Below, piece by piece: positions 28,735 to 36,465 of a stretch of 64,000 bases of DNA. The translations under genes were made by a program, and so were the position numbers. Origin of the DNA: Clostridia bacterium (lineage in GTDB: Bacteria > Bacillota > Clostridia > Oscillospirales > Acutalibacteraceae); NCBI GenBank assembly GCA_017428085.1, contig JAFRRP010000033.1, forward strand, positions 49,628 to 113,627, read 5' to 3'. The notes below the pieces were generated by a model that was given only the letters and a program-made list of their open reading frames with translations, ran no database searches and was not told where the DNA came from. Positions within the stretch are counted from its first letter, which is position 1, and each line of letters begins with the position of its first letter.

Positions 28735-29124
28735 TTACTCACCGATTTCAAAAAGCGGCGCGCCGCCCTGAACGGCGTCCCCCTGACTGACGTGAAGCGC
28801 GCTGACGGTCCCGTCTTTGGGGGAGACGATCTCGTTTTCCATCTTCATCGCCTCCAGCACAAGCACCGGCTGCCCTTTCTTCACGGAATCGCCGAGAGAA
28901 ACGTTGACGCGGAGGATCGTTCCGGGCATCGGGCTGACGACTGCGCCTCCCGCGGCAGCGGCAGGCGCGGCAGCGGCAGGCGCGGCAGGCGCAGCCGCCG
29001 CAGGTGCGGGCACAGAAGCCGCAGGAACGGCCGCTTTGGGCGCTGCGACAGGAACGCTGCCGTCCATCAGTTCGATTTCCATTTCATAGGTTTTGCCGTC
29101 CAACGTAATTCTGTATTTACTCAT
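28735..29124 (-). CDS. Biotin carboxyl carrier protein (1.3S-like)
   Basis: 129 residues. A short N-terminal domain (YRITLDGKTYEMEIELMDG) is joined by an Ala/Pro-rich linker of about 40 residues to a biotinyl domain with VSPMPGTILRVNV and the biotin-lysine motif LEAMKMENEI. The size and plan match the 1.3S subunit of transcarboxylase and the gamma subunit of decarboxylases. ATG overlaps the stop of the upstream small gene by four bases. It shuttles carboxybiotin between the two carboxyltransferases encoded either side. Confidence 0.93.
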   Translation of the reverse strand: MSKYRITLDGKTYEMEIELMDGSVPVAAPKAAVPAASVPAPAAAAPAAPAAAAPAAAAGGAVVSPMPGTILRVNVSLGDSVKKGQPVLVLEAMKMENEIVSPKDGTVSALHVSQGDAVQGGAPLFEIGE

Positions 29125-29306
29125 ACCGTTACCGCTCCCAATAGATATTTTTTATAAGATATGCCGCGTTCCGCGACGTACTGCTCCAATGCGCTGCGGG
29201 GCACTTCCCGGAAAGAAACGATCCGGATGTTGGATGCGTCCGTCTGCAGCTCCTCCGCGATGGCGGCGACCGCCATGACTGCGATCTGATCGATGTCCAG
29301 TTCCAT
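29121..29306 (-). CDS. Small OadG/MmdE-like subunit without membrane helix
   Basis: 61 residues. The part IDQIAVMAVAAIAEEL and SNIRIVSFREVPRSALEQY resembles the soluble C-terminal segment of OadG-type gamma/delta subunits, which bind the carrier and carboxyltransferase, but the N-terminal membrane helix of those proteins is missing. It is wedged between the 12S-like and biotin-carrier genes with a four-base overlap to the latter, so it is very likely real and part of the complex. The role is inferred from position and a weak family resemblance. Confidence 0.7.
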   Translation of the reverse strand: MELDIDQIAVMAVAAIAEELQTDASNIRIVSFREVPRSALEQYVAERGISYKKYLLGAVTV

Positions 29307-29327
29307 CTTGTTACCTCTTTTGCCGCA

Positions 29328-30884
29328 TTACAGCGGAATGTTGCTGTGTTTTTTGCCGGGGAGCGCTTTTTTCTTATTCTCCAGCATGTTGAACGCGGCA
29401 ACGATTTTCCGTTTCGTTTCGGACGGATGGATCACCTCGTCCACGTAACCGTGCTCCGCCGCCACGTATGGATTCATAAACTTCTCGTTATATCCGTCGA
29501 TCAGTTCCTGCCGCTTGGCATCGGGATCCTCGGCCGCTTCGATGGCGCGTTTCCCGATAATGGCGACCGCGCCGGAAGCGCCCATCACGGCGATCTCGGC
29601 AATGGGCCACGCGTAGACGATATCCGCGCCCAACCCCTTGCTGTTCATGGCGATATACGCGCCGCCGTAGGCCTTGCGCATGATGACGCTGACCTTCGGC
29701 ACCGTAGCCTCGGAATAAGCAAACAGCATTTTTGCGCCGTGGCGGATAATGCCGCCGTGCTCCTGCTGACTGCCGGGCAGAAACGCAGGAACGTCCACAA
29801 GCGTCAACAACGGGATATTGAAGCAATCGCAGAAGCGGATAAAACGCGCGCCCTTGTCAGAGGCGTTGATCTCCAGCGAGCCGGCCATGTAAGCGGCCTG
29901 ATTGGCGATAATGCCGATCGTTTTTCCGTTCAGGCGGGCAAAACCCACCACGATGTTCCGCGCAAAATCCGGTTGGACCTCCATAAAGCTGCCTGCGTCA
30001 ATGAACGCGGCGATCACGTCGCGGACGTCATAGGCGCGTTTTACGTCTGCCGGGACCAGTTCCGTCAGCGTGCCGCAGGCGTCCACCTGCGTGCCGGGTA
30101 CCGTCAGGGAGGCGTCCTCATTGTTCTGCGGCAGGTAGCCCAGCAGCTGACGGACGCCGTTCAGGCAGCTCAAGTCGTCCGGATAGACGAAATGCGCCAC
30201 GCCGGAGGTGGCGCTGTGGACGGCCGCCCCGCCGAGATCCGCGGAAGAGATGACCTCCCCGGTGACGGATTTCACCACGGCGGGACCGGTGATATACATC
30301 TGGCTGTTTTTCTCCGTCATAAAGATATAATCACAGATGGCAGGCGAATAGCACGCGCCGCCCGCGCACGGGCCGAGGATCACGGAGATCTGCGGGATGA
30401 CGCCGGAGGCGATCGTGTTGCGATAGAAGATATCCGCGTAACCCGCCAGGCTGTCGATCCCCTCTTCTATGCGTGCGCCGCCGCTGTCGTTGACGGAAAC
30501 GAAGGGAGCCTTCATGTCCATCGCCATATCCATGGCGCGACAGATCTTCCTCGCATGGGCTTCGCCCAGCGAACCGCCGCCGACGGTAAAATCCTGCGAA
30601 GAGGCAAACGTCAGCCGCCCGTGGACCATGCCGTACCCGGTCACTACGCCGTCGCCGGGCTTTTTCTTCTTCTCCATCCCGAAATCGATCGCGCGGGACG
30701 CAATCATATCGTTGATCTCCACAAATGTACCGTCGTCAAACAGCGCCTCCATGCGCTCTCTGGCGGTCAGCTTGCCGGAAGCGTGCTGCTTTTCGACGCG
30801 CTCCGCGCCGCCGCCCGCGGCCGCCGCCTCCCGGCGCTGCGTCAGATTGTCAATACCGATCTGCCATTTTTGTTCCATATTCAT
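29328..30884 (-). CDS. Transcarboxylase 12S-type acyl-CoA carboxyltransferase subunit
   Basis: 518 residues, close to the 12S subunit of propionibacterial transcarboxylase and to MmdA/PccB. Two crotonase-like halves: VSVNDSGGARIEEGIDSLAG and VILGPCAGGACYSPAICDY (N half, CoA site), then VGFARLNGKTIGIIANQ, VDVPAFLPGSQQEHGGIIRHGAK and MRKAYGGAYIAMNSKGLGAD (C half, biotin site). It transfers carboxyl from carboxybiotin to an acyl-CoA. Acetyl-CoA (giving malonyl-CoA) would fit this locus, but propionyl-CoA cannot be excluded. The ribosome site is weak (GGTGA). Confidence 0.88.
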   Translation of the reverse strand: MNMEQKWQIGIDNLTQRREAAAAGGGAERVEKQHASGKLTARERMEALFDDGTFVEINDMIASRAIDFGMEKKKKPGDGVVTGYGMVHGRLTFASSQDFTVGGGSLGEAHARKICRAMDMAMDMKAPFVSVNDSGGARIEEGIDSLAGYADIFYRNTIASGVIPQISVILGPCAGGACYSPAICDYIFMTEKNSQMYITGPAVVKSVTGEVISSADLGGAAVHSATSGVAHFVYPDDLSCLNGVRQLLGYLPQNNEDASLTVPGTQVDACGTLTELVPADVKRAYDVRDVIAAFIDAGSFMEVQPDFARNIVVGFARLNGKTIGIIANQAAYMAGSLEINASDKGARFIRFCDCFNIPLLTLVDVPAFLPGSQQEHGGIIRHGAKMLFAYSEATVPKVSVIMRKAYGGAYIAMNSKGLGADIVYAWPIAEIAVMGASGAVAIIGKRAIEAAEDPDAKRQELIDGYNEKFMNPYVAAEHGYVDEVIHPSETKRKIVAAFNMLENKKKALPGKKHSNIPL

Positions 30885-30977
30885 TCACCATTTCACCGAC
30901 ACCGTCACGCAAGACAGACGCGACGGACTGACGGCGTTATTATTGATCTGTTTTATACGCCGCCGAACGGCTTACGA

Positions 30978-31475
30978 TCAGTCAAAAGTAAAAAACCATC
31001 TTTCGCTGTTTTCGTTGATCTGTTTGCCGCCGTTTTTTTCGATCACTCTTTTTGACGCGGGGTTATACTTTTCCACGCTCAACAGCGTCTCACCCACGTT
31101 GAGTTCTCTTGCCTTTTCCACCAGACAGCCAAGTAATACGGTAGCGTATCCCTTTCCCCTGTGAAGCGGATCGATCGCGTAACCGATATTGCCGCCGATC
31201 GTTCTTGAATGGCTGTTGAGGCCGTGCCTGACCTTCCCAAAACCGACGGGCACAGCGTCGTCAAACAGCCAGAAAACGGTTTGGGGAACATAGCCCTCCG
31301 GAAGATTACGCCCCTGCGCCCAATCGTCCTGTTCTTTAAGCCATTCCTGGAATTCCTCGTAAGTCAGGCCGTGCGCCGTATTCTTGAATTCGTTTTCACA
31401 GGCGCCGATCCGCTGCAGCATATCATAAACCGCATGTCCGTCGTTCACGCTCAATTGTTCCAAATGAAGAGCCAT
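30978..31475 (-). CDS. GNAT family N-acetyltransferase
   Basis: 165 residues with the acetyl-CoA-binding loop in GYAIDPLHRGKGYATVLLG and the later SVEKYNPASKRVIEKNGG typical of GNAT folds. It acetylates an amine; the substrate may be a cytoplasmic precursor of the glycan, such as the product of the aminotransferase upstream, but this is inference. It is 33 bases downstream of the cytidylyltransferase fusion. Confidence 0.85.
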   Translation of the reverse strand: MALHLEQLSVNDGHAVYDMLQRIGACENEFKNTAHGLTYEEFQEWLKEQDDWAQGRNLPEGYVPQTVFWLFDDAVPVGFGKVRHGLNSHSRTIGGNIGYAIDPLHRGKGYATVLLGCLVEKARELNVGETLLSVEKYNPASKRVIEKNGGKQINENSERWFFTFD

Positions 31476-31508
31476 TTTTTATTACCTCGTTTATTATTGG
31501 TTGCAAAG

Positions 31509-32786
31509 TTATTGTATTTCAATATAATCGCCGCGGTAAAAGTCTTCGATCACGCCGGAGATCGCGGCAGACACCTGCGCGCTGATGTTCAGGTCGTTTT
31601 TGTTTCGTTCGATCGCCTTGATAAACGCGACGATCTCGTACCGGATACCCTCTCCGTCCAATTGATAGAAGAACCGTTTATTCTCGGTCTGATCCTCAAA
31701 CCGCACTTCAAAATAATCCGTTTTCCACCATGGCGCGGGAACGTAAATATACCCCTTTGTACCGGTTATCACGAGCTCGCCTTCCGATTTCGCCGCTTTA
31801 GCCACCTTGATGGATGCAACGGCTTTATCGTAAATGAAATCGATCTTTGTAAAACCGTCGAACAGCAGATCGCGGTCCAGAAATCTGGTGACAATGGTTT
31901 TTTGTCTGTAATCTGTGCCAAGCAACTGAAACACCGGCAGCATGGCGATAGGCCCCCAGGAGGATATGGTATTAAACACCCCCGAAAGATCGACGTTTTT
32001 TTCGTCGAGCTTTCCCTGCATGCTGGTACAGGTTGCATCCACCGAAATGATGTCGCCGATCCTGCCGCTTTTCGCCAAAACGACAAGCCGTGAAAAAGCG
32101 GTCGAATAGGCGGTTTTGATCGCGTCCGCGAGGATCAGATCGTTTTCCTCGGCAAACCGGAGCAGCTCCTCGCACTGGCTCTTTTTGGTGGCGATCGGGG
32201 ACTCGCAGATCACGTGTTTTCCCTTTGCCAGCGCGTTTTTGATATCCTGATAGTGGTTACTGGGAATCGTAGCAACGTAAACGGCATCCACGTTTTCAAA
32301 CCCTTCGCCGCAATCCTTCAGTTCAGCGCCGTTGACGTAACTGATCTCGTTGGCAAATTTCGGTCCGCCGCCCGGGTTCCCGATGATCCCGATGGAGAGC
32401 TTATGTTTCTCCGCACGGATGTCTGAGCTGGAAATGCCCACTGTTCTCGGCAGGTAAATAACCTTACAATACTCGTTCAGGTAATCAAATTTTCCTTCCC
32501 AATCCGAACCGATCGTAAAAATATCCACGTTATAACGCTTGATATCGTCGATCTTTTGGCCTTCGTATTCCTCTACGATGATTTCATCGGCAATATCGGC
32601 CTGCTTCAACGCCGCGATGCGTTCCATGAGTGTTTGCTGATTGTTGATTTTTCCGCGGGTCTTGTCATAATCGTCCGACGTTACGCCGACGATCAGATAA
32701 TCTCCCAACGCTTTCGCACGCTTCAGCAACTGAATATGGCCGTAATGCAAAAGATCAAAGGTACCGTACGTAATCACCTTTGTCAT
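31509..32786 (-). CDS. Cytidylyltransferase fused to Gfo/Idh/MocA oxidoreductase
   Basis: 425 residues in two domains. Residues 1-124 are a TagD-type nucleotidyltransferase: ITYGTFDLLHYGHIQLLKRA with the HYGH signature, VGVTSDDYDKTRGK, IGSDWEGKFDYL and the ISSSDIR end motif. Residues 128-425 are a Gfo/Idh oxidoreductase: LSIGIIGNPGGG, DAVYVATIPSNHYQDI, HVICESPIATKK and a C-terminal beta domain. TagD relatives make CDP-glycerol, CDP-ethanolamine and similar. The fusion implies that one molecule is both redox-modified and activated with CTP. Gene order with LicD and a HisC-like enzyme supports production of a CDP-linked amino alcohol or polyol for LicD. ATG 32786 follows GGAGG. Confidence 0.88.
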   Translation of the reverse strand: MTKVITYGTFDLLHYGHIQLLKRAKALGDYLIVGVTSDDYDKTRGKINNQQTLMERIAALKQADIADEIIVEEYEGQKIDDIKRYNVDIFTIGSDWEGKFDYLNEYCKVIYLPRTVGISSSDIRAEKHKLSIGIIGNPGGGPKFANEISYVNGAELKDCGEGFENVDAVYVATIPSNHYQDIKNALAKGKHVICESPIATKKSQCEELLRFAEENDLILADAIKTAYSTAFSRLVVLAKSGRIGDIISVDATCTSMQGKLDEKNVDLSGVFNTISSWGPIAMLPVFQLLGTDYRQKTIVTRFLDRDLLFDGFTKIDFIYDKAVASIKVAKAAKSEGELVITGTKGYIYVPAPWWKTDYFEVRFEDQTENKRFFYQLDGEGIRYEIVAFIKAIERNKNDLNISAQVSAAISGVIEDFYRGDYIEIQ

Positions 32787-32801
32787 GCTTCGCCTCCGAA
32801 C

Positions 32802-33860
32802 TTAACGGTCCAATTCATAAAGCGCTTCGGTAAACCGCCGCATATACTGCTTTTCGCCGATGGATACCCTGAGGCAGGTACCGAAATCGCCGACGCCGGC
32901 ATAGGATTTGATCAGGATCTTCTTTTCCGCCTTCATCCTGTCCACAATCGTTTTTGCGTCGGTAAAGGGTTTGATAAACAGGAAGTTGCCCGCCTCGCCC
33001 TTATGCGGATAGCCATGCTCGTCCAGGCTGGCAATCAAATATTTCCTGCCCTCCTCAAATTTCGCGATCAGTTCGTCCACCATGCCGGGCGTGGTCAATA
33101 CCGCCTCAGCAAATTTCATCGCAAACGCATTTGTATTATGCGGCGTACACAATTTCTGGACCATGCGGACCCCTTCCGGCCAGCCCAGCACATAGCCGAG
33201 CCGGGTCCCGGCCAAAGAGAACAGCTTGGAGAACGTTCTGGTGACAAATACATGCTCGCCCTGCAGCGCGTATTTGGCGAAGGTCTTCGGATAAAAATAA
33301 TGATAGGCCTCGTCGATCAGGACCGTGATCTCTTTTTTTCCTGCCTCCGCCAGAATCGACTCGATCTCTTCGTCGGAATACACGTTCCCCATAGGGTTGT
33401 TGGGATTCAACAGGATCAACAGCTGCGTTTCGGGGGTCATGGCCTCCAGAATACGGTCCACGCTCATACTGAGGTCTTCGTTGTAGGGAACGCCGACGAA
33501 ATCCCTGTCATACATCTCCGAATAGATCTGGAACATAAAATAGGAAGGCACCACGCCCACGACCCTGCCGTGCGGCGAGGTAAAGGCCTGCATGATGTAA
33601 CGGATGCCTTCGGCGGAACCGTTGACCAGACAGAGATGGGAAATGTCCGTTCCCAGATAATCCGCAAGCACCTCGGAGAAATGGAGCGTTTCGGGGTACT
33701 GCGCCACGAACTGCGGAGTAACATCCGAAAGAACGCGATCGATGAAATCCTGCGGAAGACCGCCGGGATTCTCGTTCAGATCCAACCGGAGATAATCCTT
33801 GCGTTCGTTCTGGTCAAAGATCCTGTTCAGCGTCACGAGGCTGGGATTCAGATAATACAT
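32802..33860 (-). CDS. HisC/CobD-like PLP aminotransferase
   Basis: 352 residues, fold type I class II aminotransferase. Landmarks are LDLNENPGGLPQ, VNGSAEGIRYIMQAF, LNPNNPMGNVYS, VLIDEAYHYFY, and the Schiff-base lysine in TRTFSKLFSLAGTRLGY (K212), with the C-terminal arginine in LRVSIGEKQYM. The family acts on phosphorylated small substrates: histidinol phosphate (HisC) or threonine phosphate (CobD). Between licD and the cytidylyltransferase fusion it is a good candidate for making the phosphorylated amine that is later CDP-activated. No other histidine or cobalamin genes are nearby. Confidence 0.88.
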   Translation of the reverse strand: MYYLNPSLVTLNRIFDQNERKDYLRLDLNENPGGLPQDFIDRVLSDVTPQFVAQYPETLHFSEVLADYLGTDISHLCLVNGSAEGIRYIMQAFTSPHGRVVGVVPSYFMFQIYSEMYDRDFVGVPYNEDLSMSVDRILEAMTPETQLLILLNPNNPMGNVYSDEEIESILAEAGKKEITVLIDEAYHYFYPKTFAKYALQGEHVFVTRTFSKLFSLAGTRLGYVLGWPEGVRMVQKLCTPHNTNAFAMKFAEAVLTTPGMVDELIAKFEEGRKYLIASLDEHGYPHKGEAGNFLFIKPFTDAKTIVDRMKAEKKILIKSYAGVGDFGTCLRVSIGEKQYMRRFTEALYELDR

Positions 33861-33876
33861 TTCAACGACCTCCCGA

Positions 33877-34746
33877 TCATTTATTAATCAGGTACTGCGT
33901 ACCCCTGTACTCTTTATAAGATGTATTCGGATCATAGCAGCGCACGACGGTTCTCGGCTTGCGGTCGTCTTCCGGCGGGAACTGCATATAATCCTTGTAA
34001 AGACGTTTGAGATAGACGTCGTATCCTTTGGGAATGGGGAACTGCCTTCCCTCGTACTCCGTAAAGATCTGCTCGGAAAAAATCTCTTTATCAAAGATGT
34101 ACGCGTATGCGATCCGGACCTTGCTGCACTTGTCCATCGAATACCGTTCCACCATCTTTTCCGCGAAATGGAACAGGAAATAGCGGATCCTTTTGCCCCT
34201 GAAGATGGAAAGGAGCGTTTTCGCCCGTTTCTTTAAGCTTTCCGTCCCCTGATTCGGTATGCGCTGCGCGGCCATCAACGCAAAGACCTGGCAGAAAAAC
34301 CACTGCAGCTTTTGTCCCAATCTGCCGTCGGGACAGCCGTCAATCGGCTCAATATCGATCTTCAAACCGTGGCAGATGTCATAATCCACCGCATAATCGT
34401 AGATACACGTAGTTTCGGAATCACGCAACAGCGCGATATGTACGCCTGTAAGCGTATCCTTTGTCGGGCGGAGCAGCTGGAACCGGTTGCCCTCGTTGTT
34501 CCACAACTCAAACAGCCGTTCATAATCCTTACGGGGAAGCGCCACGTCAACGTCATCGTCCCATGGGATAAACCCCTTATGCCTGATCGCGCCCAACAAT
34601 GTGCCGCCGGTCAAAAAATAGGTCAGGTTGTTTTCCTTACAGAAAGCGTCAAGGGCATCCAGTATTTCCAGCAGTTTCAGCTGAAGCGTTCTGGTTTCCT
34701 CGGGACTGAATTCCGAAAAATCCACCAATTGCTTATTGGTATCCAT
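33877..34746 (-). CDS. licD: LicD family phosphotransferase
   Basis: Moves a phospho-alcohol group (phosphocholine in pneumococcus) from a CDP donor to a sugar. 289 residues. The signature is plain: LTGGTLLGAIRHKGF followed by IPWDDDVDVALPRKDYERL, then IDIEPIDGCPDG. C-terminal GRQFPIPKGYDVYLKRLYKDYM is also conserved. AGGAGG stands eight bases before ATG 34746. The donor here is probably not plain choline since no LicA/LicB/LicC kinase-transporter set is present; instead an aminotransferase and a TagD-type cytidylyltransferase follow. Confidence 0.93.
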   Translation of the reverse strand: MDTNKQLVDFSEFSPEETRTLQLKLLEILDALDAFCKENNLTYFLTGGTLLGAIRHKGFIPWDDDVDVALPRKDYERLFELWNNEGNRFQLLRPTKDTLTGVHIALLRDSETTCIYDYAVDYDICHGLKIDIEPIDGCPDGRLGQKLQWFFCQVFALMAAQRIPNQGTESLKKRAKTLLSIFRGKRIRYFLFHFAEKMVERYSMDKCSKVRIAYAYIFDKEIFSEQIFTEYEGRQFPIPKGYDVYLKRLYKDYMQFPPEDDRKPRTVVRCYDPNTSYKEYRGTQYLINK

Positions 34747-34780
34747 CAAAAAATCCTCCTATGCAATGCTGTCAGATCGT

Positions 34781-36232
34781 CTACGCTTTTTTCGCGTGTT
34801 TGCGAAATCTGACAACTAATTTCATCAATTCTTTTCGTTTGATCACGGCAACGACGCCGACGCCGACGACCAGCACTGCAACGAATCCCCACCGGATAAA
34901 GTCGTTGCGATAAAGCAGCAAAGAAAGCGGGATCAGCGCAAGAGACACGCTCAAAAATGAGAACAGGTCTTTGGCAGGAAGAATTTTCCTGATCTCCATT
35001 TTGATCGTCACCCGGTAATGAGCGATGATCATCAATGTCTGCGTCAAAACCGTAGCGTAACAAACGGCTTTGTAATCCCAAAGCTTTACACCGGCGATAT
35101 CCATGCCGATGTTAAACACTGCGGCACATCCTGTAATGATCGCGGCGTATTTGTTCTTTTTATGATAGGTTTCCAGATAGACAAACTGGGAAAGCAGCGC
35201 CGTAAGGATGCCGTTAAGGAGCATCATCGGCAGAAGATCAAGCGCATCCGCATACTCTCCGCCGCCCAAAATGCTCATGATCTCGGGACCCAGCAGCAGT
35301 ACGGCGACCGTTCCGGCGACAAGAAGCCAGATATAAATCGAAAACGTTTTTCTGATGCTGCGGTATTCGCAGACTTTCAGCTGATCGTAAAACCAAGGCG
35401 CCCACGCCCCGTTCAGCGTTCTGACGAGAACGAGAATGATATTCGTGACCGTATGCGAAAGCGAAATATTGCTGACCATCTCGCTGTCACAAAGATGCTT
35501 AACCACAAAGTTATCCGAGGACATCAGGATATTGGTGGCAAGCAGGCTGAGCACCAGCGGGATCGCGATCTGCATCGCGTACTTGATATAAGATAAGTTG
35601 AACGCAACGCGTTTTTTCAGGAAGTAAGCGTAAAACGCCAGACCGACGACCACGTAGAGGATATACTGTCCCAATATTCTGCCGAAGATCCTCTCTTCCG
35701 TCATCACGGTAGCAAGTACGACCGAAAGAACGGAGGAGGAGATCACAAGCGCAAAGGAGATCCCTGCGTTCAATTTATACCGGTATGTGATCCGCTGCTT
35801 GGTCTGAAACATGGAAAACGCCGGAATGGCAAACGCGTACAGGAACATGACAAGCATATACTTGTGCTTGACCAGCATGATGCCGTAGAAAAAATCCTGG
35901 AACAGCATATAGGCGGCGAAAACCACCGCCGTTACAAAACTGGACAAAAGCAGGCAGGAAGAAATATACGCATTGAAATCCTTTTCTTCCGTATAATCAA
36001 ACCGTGCCCTGTTGATGGTGTTGAACACCTCGATGCCGCAAATGATGATAAGAATGTTCTGCCATGAAACATACACGGAAAAATCACCGTATTCCGCTTT
36101 TGACAGAATCCTGGTAAAGATCGGCGTTGTAATAAACCCGATCGCATGGGTCAGGTAACTGGATATCGTGTACCAAAAACTGGATTTGACAAGTACTGAC
36201 GTACTGATTCTATGTTCTTTATTATCACTCAT
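34781..36232 (-). CDS. Wzx-like polysaccharide flippase
   Basis: 483 residues with 12 to 14 hydrophobic segments, MATE/MVF-superfamily type. The N-terminal SSFWYTISSYLTHAIGFI followed by TPIFTRILSKAEYGDFSVY is characteristic of Wzx flippases, and LNGAWAPWFYDQ is a familiar mid-protein block. It moves undecaprenyl-linked glycan units across the membrane. Start ATG 36232 was chosen at the beginning of the conserved region, although no good ribosome site is visible; the 233-base gap upstream shows no convincing gene. Base composition is visibly richer in A and T than the flanking genes. Confidence 0.9.
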   Translation of the reverse strand: MSDNKEHRISTSVLVKSSFWYTISSYLTHAIGFITTPIFTRILSKAEYGDFSVYVSWQNILIIICGIEVFNTINRARFDYTEEKDFNAYISSCLLLSSFVTAVVFAAYMLFQDFFYGIMLVKHKYMLVMFLYAFAIPAFSMFQTKQRITYRYKLNAGISFALVISSSVLSVVLATVMTEERIFGRILGQYILYVVVGLAFYAYFLKKRVAFNLSYIKYAMQIAIPLVLSLLATNILMSSDNFVVKHLCDSEMVSNISLSHTVTNIILVLVRTLNGAWAPWFYDQLKVCEYRSIRKTFSIYIWLLVAGTVAVLLLGPEIMSILGGGEYADALDLLPMMLLNGILTALLSQFVYLETYHKKNKYAAIITGCAAVFNIGMDIAGVKLWDYKAVCYATVLTQTLMIIAHYRVTIKMEIRKILPAKDLFSFLSVSLALIPLSLLLYRNDFIRWGFVAVLVVGVGVVAVIKRKELMKLVVRFRKHAKKA

Positions 36233-36465
36233 AACAATCGCTTTAAAATCGATATAACTTTTTACTCCTATCACGGGATTACTGTACGGCCGGACAAAGG
36301 AAAGGGAGTTGACGCAATGCAAAACCGGTCGTCCCGGCGACCACGCAACCGGACAGAAACAAAGGAAACCGGATCGGCAAAATAAGAATAAAAATGCAAA
36401 ACGAAAGCAAACGCATACCGGCGTCCGCCAGCGCTCCTTCCCGCTAAAAGCCGCAGGGTTCTCCG

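Noticed and set aside
27310..30884. Na+-pumping oxaloacetate or methylmalonyl-CoA decarboxylase
   Set aside because: There is no membrane beta subunit and the small subunit lacks its membrane helix, while both carboxyltransferase types (5S and 12S) are present, which fits a soluble transcarboxylase better.
32802..33860. Histidine biosynthesis gene hisC
   Set aside because: No other his genes are near; hisS at 15211 is a tRNA synthetase. The neighbours are licD and a cytidylyltransferase, so a pathway-specific role is more likely.
36279..36416. A 45-residue hydrophobic open frame on the minus strand between the Wzy and Wzx genes
   Set aside because: It could be a small membrane peptide, but the ribosome site is poor (a GGAAGGAG lies far upstream) and the sequence has no family features. 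Left out as unsupported.
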